A DNA stretch of 64,000 bases from the NCBI GenBank assembly GCA_027943335.1, contig BSBK01001579.1, positions 561,001 through 625,000 on the forward strand, given 5' to 3'. A model generated the notes under the pieces. It was given only the letters and a program-made list of their open reading frames with translations, was not told where the DNA came from and did no database searches. A program made the translations under genes and the position numbers. This DNA is from Chamaecyparis obtusa (Eukaryota > Streptophyta > Pinopsida > Cupressales > Cupressaceae). Below are positions 58,345 through 64,000 of the stretch, piece after piece; the stretch's first letter is position 1, and every line of letters begins with the position of its first letter.

Positions 58345-61300
58345 AGCCGATAGGCTTCCCCTGCGGGGAAGCTTGCGTACGGCCTGCTCGGAAATTTCTC
58401 ACGCTCTAATTTTTGTTTCACGACTGTAAATGGTTTGACGGTCATGGTTTTCCGATTATAGCTTGTGGTAACCTAAACCATTTATCAACACTGTCATACC
58501 ATTTAATCACCTGCATCTCTCATAATTGTGTCGTCAGAGGAATTTAAGGTGAGGGAGTTGAAGTTATTGGCGATCACAGGGAGTTTCTAAAGCCAAGGAA
58601 AACACAGATCTTACGTATCAAGCCAATATGGTTTTTCCCTCCCGAGTTCTTTGGAGAATTGACGTATTGTGGTGAGAGTTTTGGGCTCTTCAGTGAACTT
58701 GTTTGGCCACGAGGTGTCTACTCGTGCGCAATATTTGCAATGTAAGTGTCAGAACTTGGCTTCTTAAACCCTCGCCATCTTTGCTCGCTGAAGAAAGGCG
58801 TTTTGCAGTCTAACTCCTGGTAAGTTATGTCTTACATTCTCAGACATTTATTTTCTATTTCAAATTTTGCTGCACTTTCAACAAGAGTTTGTAAGCTAGG
58901 TCTGAAAACCTGAATGCCTGTAAATGTAGTGTTCCGTTCTCTCAAATCCTACTTAACAAGAGTACGAGCTTATCATATGGCTTTGTTTTGTTTTAGAGCT
59001 ACAGATGCAGACATTTTGTTATTTAATCTTTAGCAACTTTTTGGGGGACTTCATTTAGAGCTGGAAATCTTTGCATTATGTTCTTTAAATGTCGGATTTT
59101 TGTTTCCTCCGTGATCTATCCTATTGTTGCATCACATTAATATCTCAAATTCTCTCCAAATTCTTACCCTAGACCACTTTTTAGTGGCATTTATGAGGTA
59201 CAATTTCATTTCCTGGACATTCTCGGCCATACCTAGCAATCTCGCTTTCCCCTGCTAATTTTGGCCCTCGACAGCCCTGCTGATCCGCATCTCAGAAAAC
59301 CTTATAGAAAAGGAGAGAAGAACCATTCGATTCATGGAAACATTTTAGCTTTTCTTACAAGAGAAGAATTATGATTTACAATGAAATGTGTGTTTAAATC
59401 CGTAACCTTCTCCTGTTTAATCATCTGCTCTGAAATGTTTTTCACTAAAAAATGCAATCAACAGTGTCCTTTGCAGCCTATCTGTTTGAGGACCATATCA
59501 TCCGATATTCTGCTTGGAGAGGGGAAAAAACGGGGATGAGCTGAGATGGTAGCAACAATCTTTGTAGTGGCAAATAATTTTCAGAGTATAACAGCATTAA
59601 AGTCCTCATGGAACAACAATGATTTTAGATCCTATTTTGCAATTTCGCCTTGGCCAAATTACTAGACACTTCACTGAAACCTGGTGAAGCCGATCTGCTT
59701 GAAATCTTTAGAGCAGAAAATGGGCTTTCAAATGGGGGCTAAAATTCACCCTATTAACAAACCTTTACATAATCCATTGACTGCGAAATAATTCCTTTGG
59801 ACAGAGAATTGAAATTGTGCTCGCTGGTTAAGTACGACATAATATGGGAACCTCGTGAATCTTGGGCCTTAACCGTCATTGTCAGCCCTTATATTTTCCA
59901 CTTTTGCACGATCCTTCCAATGTGTTTGTTTTCTTCGGTTTACCCATGTCAGGACAAATTTTAATGATTATTTCCAGTTTCCCAATTCTCTTATATCCTG
60001 TAATCTGTATTTTATTTTATTTTACTCTTTCATTTTAAGAGAATTTCAAATTTATGTAGTCTGATTAAAGTGATTTTTATGGTTTCATAACTATTATAAA
60101 AAACTTTGGTCATTTTGGATGTCACAAATTGTACCCAAGTAGAATTATATAATGTTGCTGTTTATAGATACATTGATTAGGATTAGCCTATGGAAAATTA
60201 TTGAGAGGTATTGTTTGATAATTTACAGGTGAAATTATGATATTGGACACTGTTTAATGAAGGAGTTTTAAGGACTTCTAAGACAAATTTTCTAAGATAA
60301 ATGAGAATTGTTTCTAAGTTCTTTAAATTTAATCTCCCAGTTTAAGAGATTTTATTGGTAAATTTAAATTTTCTTGATAAATTTAAGAATATTTTTTATT
60401 CAACCATCACGAATCATAAATAAAAAGACTAATAATTTAATCTTACACTTACAACACTCATAAAACTAGTAGTCAGTGCGCTGATAGGAGTTAGATTTTC
60501 AAAAATGTGAAATCTAAATATTAAAAATGATCATTCATATATTTGTTTTCACATAAAAAAGAGAAACAAGTGTAGCTTTACTAATAATTGTTATCATAAT
60601 AGTAATATATTGTAAATAACTAAGCTTTAATAATAATTATATATTGTGTTTATATAATCTTAATTAAATAAAATATAAAATGTACTAAATAAACATATTA
60701 TTAGTAATTATTTTTTTGATATATTATTATATAAAATATAGTTATATAATAATTCAATCATTATAAAATTTTTAAAAATATTATTTCATTTATCAAAATA
60801 AAAGAAATAATTCATATTTAGAAATAATATAATTTAAAATATCTATTCTAATTATTCAATTTAAAAAATAAATAAAAAACAATTATATTTAACTTGTAAA
60901 AAACTTAATATTTTTGAATAATATAACATTAGGATGACTACTTAATGAGAAATTAGAAAAAGATAACAACTACGAAGAGTACCGCTCACCATTAATAACT
61001 AATTAATGCGTAAGTACTAATAATAGAGAATAATAAAAGTAAATAAGAAGAAAGTTTCTCTTAAGAAAGTGATATTTTTTTCATTAGAATGTAAGTTTGT
61101 TTTCTAAGATCAAATTTCTTATATATATAATTAAAAAGTGGTAATTTCCATGATAAAAAGTGAGAAAGTAATAATAAAATCAATGTAAGATTTGTGTATA
61201 ACAATAATATAAAATTACATCTAAATACTATGCAATGAATGTTATAATGTATCTTGTAACATTAAATTTTAATTACTATTTCTTTCCTTACACTTTGTGA

Positions 61301-62459
61301 CATCATACATTGACACCAACATAAATTTGACAAAAAATTGGAGTACAAATTTTAGTTTTTAAAAGACCAATTGATTTAAATCTAAAAATTTCATAATTTA
61401 CCTTTAAAAGCTTAGAAGCCTATATTTATTCACTACTCTAAGATATCCAATAATATATAAGTTTAAGCTAAATCATCCCTCAAATATATTTTGATCTTTC
61501 CAAACATGATTCAAAATCACTTTATTGCATAATAGCAATCTAACTTCACTAAATGCAATATAAATCTCCTCATAGAAAACTGATTTTATTTAATAATAAA
61601 AACACCCATGTAAACCTCATTTCAATTCATATCATCTATTTATGATTAGTTTCCTAAGATCAATATTCAAGCTCCATTGAAAAGTTCTATTGAAACCAGT
61701 TATTGAGATCCACTTTGCAAAGCTAATTAAGCCCATTCTCATGGGTAACATGAGGAAAACCAGGTGTGTGACAGGTTATGCAACATCCTTTATAGTAATG
61801 GTATCTGCAACAAACACAATCTTCATCTAATTTTCCTCCAATTGCTCCACCTCCAGTAAATTGTATAGTATCAAATTGGACATTTTCATATTGTGAAGGT
61901 AAGAATCCTATCTCCCTTTTAGATTCTCTGATTTCTATTGAGCTACATCTTGTTCGATTTGAGTTAGAATAGATAGGGACACTCTTTATTGTTTTGTTTT
62001 ATTTGTTATGTTAATGATTCTAGCTTCGATTGGATGATCCCAATCGATGAGATCAAATGTTGAATGGCCTATAAACTTCTGATATATATTCTTCTCTCTT
62101 ATTGTCTTAAAGCATTATTAATATAATGGTAAATATTTGAGATGACATATAGAGACACGCACGCACGCACGCATGTGCACACACACACACACACATTGAT
62201 TGTTATATTGTTGATAATATAAAGATTTCATATGTTATATTGACTGTAACGTTGATTATGGAAATCGACTTAATAATCATTGAGATGGACGAAATGCAAG
62301 TTGATAACATTATTGACTAAGATGAACACAGTCGTTAGCGACTGTGTTTATCATAGTCGACAACCTTCAGGCACCACTCACTGTTTATACTATGTGTCGA
62401 TCATTATTAATATCTTGCATCGTTATTATTAAGTTGTTATTCAATCATTATCAAATCAG
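58345..62459. other. intergenic DNA, no gene recognised
   Basis: 58345-59900 has a more balanced composition but only short open stretches. 59990-61740 is very AT-rich. 62155-62196 is an (ACGC)n(AC)n microsatellite. I see no RNA gene, element end or conserved domain. Confidence 0.5.
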
Positions 62460-62534
62460 TCAATGATATATATTAATGATAACTAATAGTTAACAAGAGA
62501 CATACCATAGAGACATGAACATAGTTCAACATGG

Positions 62535-63240
62535 TATCAAAATGATGAGGAGATCCAATGGGAAAATGACAATACCAGAGCCATGGAACTATTAGTAGAT
62601 GGAGTAAAAGATCATCTACTACCTATTATCACAAAGTTAGACTCTACATATGAAATGTTCAAATCCTTGGAAAAAATGTTTGAGATCAGCAACACTAGCA
62701 TGATTCTTACTCTTAAAAATCAAATCTCTAATATTAAACTGAATAAAGGAGAGACCATTACCTCATACTTTGTGAGGATAACAGAATTAAGAAACCAACT
62801 CTCAACAATTGGTCACATCTATGATGATAAAGAGTTATCTATGGTAACGTTAAATGGACTCCCTATCTCATGGGAAAACTTTAGACGAGGAATAAGTGCG
62901 CACTCCAATCTCCCCAAATTTGATCGACTAAAAGTTGACTACATTCAAGAAGAGAGTAATCTAATATCTAGAGGAATTGGTGTGGAATCCACAAATGAAA
63001 ATGTTTAGATTCTCACTACTAATTTGAAAAGAAAGAAGGGAAAGAACTCAAATGGTAAACAACCGTTCAAGAAACCGAGAGACTTGTCTACAGTACAATG
63101 TTTTATATGTGACAAATATGGTCACACTACAGTAAAATATCCTGACAAACTCAAACATCAAGCTTCCCTTGTTGAAGTCAGTAATTCAAACTTGTGTTCA
63201 GAGAAACTTGTATTCTAAAGAAATTCAAGATACCTTGTGA
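62535..63240 (+). pseudogene. copia-type gag (UBN2), copy 1
   Basis: The frame reads STWYQNDEEIQWENDNTRA, MELLVDGVKDHLLPIITKL, FKSLEKMFEISNTSMILTLK, ETITSYFVRITELRNQL, NGLPISWENFRRGI to NENV, TAG (63006-63008), then KKGKNSNGKQPFKKPR and the knuckle CFICDKYGHTTVKYPDK, in which the last Cys is Tyr, then LVF and TAA. Gag proteins of copia elements bind element RNA and build particles. The N-terminus is cut by an upstream in-frame TAG near 62508, and protease and pol do not follow. Different subfamily from the copia element at 1-3054. Confidence 0.8.
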
Positions 63241-63475
63241 TTGAGAGGGACTTCACTGATAAAGATGGAACACTTCTGAGGTAAACTTGATAAGAGTTGT
63301 AAAATTGATTATTGTACTAATGTTATTTTATAACTATATGGGCCTTGTGTAAATCATGGAGAAGTGATGACTTTCAAATTGTGCAGGCTCACCCTAAGTG
63401 TCAATGATATATATTAATGATAACTAATAGTTAACAAGAGACATACCGTAGAGACATGAACATAGTTCAACATGG

Positions 63476-64000
63476 TATCAGAATGATGAGGAGAGCCAAT
63501 GGGAAAAGGACAATACCAGAGCAATGGAACTATTAGTAGATGGAGTAAAAGATCATCTACTACCTATTATCAGAAAGTTAGACTCTGCATATGAAATGTT
63601 CAAATCCCTGGAAAAAATGTTTGAGATTAGCAACACTAGCATGATTCTTACTCTTAAAAATCAAATCTCTACTATTAAAATGAATAAAAGAGAGACCATT
63701 ACCTCATTCTTTATGAGGATAACATAATTAAGAAACCAACTCTCAACAATTGGTCACATCTATGATAATAAAGAGTTATCTACGGTAACGTTAAATGGAC
63801 TCCCTATCTCATGAGAAAACTTTAGACGAGGAATAAGTGCGCACTCCTAACTCCCCAAATTTGATCGACTAAAAGCTGACTCCATTCAAGAAGAGAGTAA
63901 TCTAATATCTTGAGGAATTGGTGTGGAATCCACAAATGAAAATATTTAGATTCTCACTACTAATTTGAAAAGAAAGAAGGGAAATAACTCAAATGGTAAA
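63476..64000 (+). pseudogene. copia-type gag (UBN2), copy 2, cut by window edge
   Basis: Same reading as copy 1 (MELLVDGVKDHLLPIIRKLD, then KNQISTIKMNKRETITSFFM) with further stops: TAA near 63727, TGA near 63812, TAA near 63848, TGA near 63912 and TAG near 63948. More damaged than copy 1. Confidence 0.8.

Larger units (their letters stand above)
62460..64000 (+). repeat. 941-bp tandem duplication carrying copia gag
   Basis: TCAATGATATATATTAATGA at 62460 recurs at 63401 and the two copies stay aligned without large gaps to the window end (copy 1 62460-63400, copy 2 63401 onward). A few percent of positions differ by eye. Copy 2 runs off the right edge, so more copies may follow. Confidence 0.92.

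Noticed and set aside
62531..62546. TGGTATCA(A/G)AATG, like a copia primer-binding site, also at 63474
   Set aside because: It lies in the gag frame (STWYQNDEE) and matches the initiator tRNA-Met complement only in its first eight or so bases; no LTR end precedes it.
1..64000. CRISPR arrays, bacterial operons, riboswitches or phage genes
   Set aside because: Nothing fits; introns, LTR elements, PMD and LRR receptor genes mark plant nuclear DNA, and the tandem hairpin arrays lack spacer/repeat structure of CRISPR.

Overview
The window reads as nuclear DNA of a seed plant with a large, repeat-packed genome. A conifer or other gymnosperm is my guess, from the AT-rich sequence, the very large nested Ty3/gypsy elements, the very long LTRs and the heavily decayed copies; the species cannot be fixed from the sequence alone. 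Nearly everything up to base 52,200 is nested transposable elements. One host-type gene with an intact reading frame, an LRR receptor-like protein, lies at 53,628-56,547.

Layout. (1) 1-3054: left-truncated Ty1/copia element on the minus strand, with a 1.2 kb 5' LTR, inserted into (2) a decayed Ty3/gypsy Tat-type element on the plus strand (Gypsy-1, 3055-7780; pol end plus 3' LTR). (3) A 5'-truncated plant-mobile-domain (PMD) pseudogene on the plus strand, cut into three pieces (7781-8614, 23744-24242, 32235-32720) by two complete LTR elements: Gypsy-2 (8615-23738, minus, 15.1 kb, two 1258-bp LTRs, target duplication CATAT) and a gag-only LTR element (24243-32229, plus, LTRs of 1679/1678 bp, target duplication GCAGG). 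(4) A third Tat-type element on the minus strand (Gypsy-3, about 33250-52227) that carries two insertions: a non-autonomous CACTA transposon (35387-40873), which holds five exons of a phosphoglucomutase gene and a tRNA-like relic, and a TG...CA element that looks like a 2.9 kb solo LTR (49133-52037, target duplication ATATT). (5) 52.2-64 kb: the LRR receptor-like protein gene with one small intron, a LINE ORF1 (DUF4283-like) relic, AT-rich intergenic DNA, and a copia-type gag fragment duplicated in tandem with a 941-bp period at the right edge.

How the parts relate. Gypsy-1, -2 and -3 share one architecture: gag with a Cys-His-His-Cys knuckle, a retropepsin, a G-patch-bearing acidic linker, RT, RNase H, a second archaeal-type RNase H and an integrase, then a roughly 2 kb tail. 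The gag-only element has the same knuckle and may depend on such relatives for replication. All element genes are broken, many by stops that fit C-to-T change (CAG>TAG, CAA>TAA, CGA>TGA). The least expected items are two kinds of hairpin array in the copia LTR, a repeated TCGTACGA palindrome in the Gypsy-2/-3 leaders, an amber codon shared by Gypsy-2 and -3 before RT, the phosphoglucomutase capture, and the 501-bp internal duplication and repeat-flanked intron of the receptor gene.
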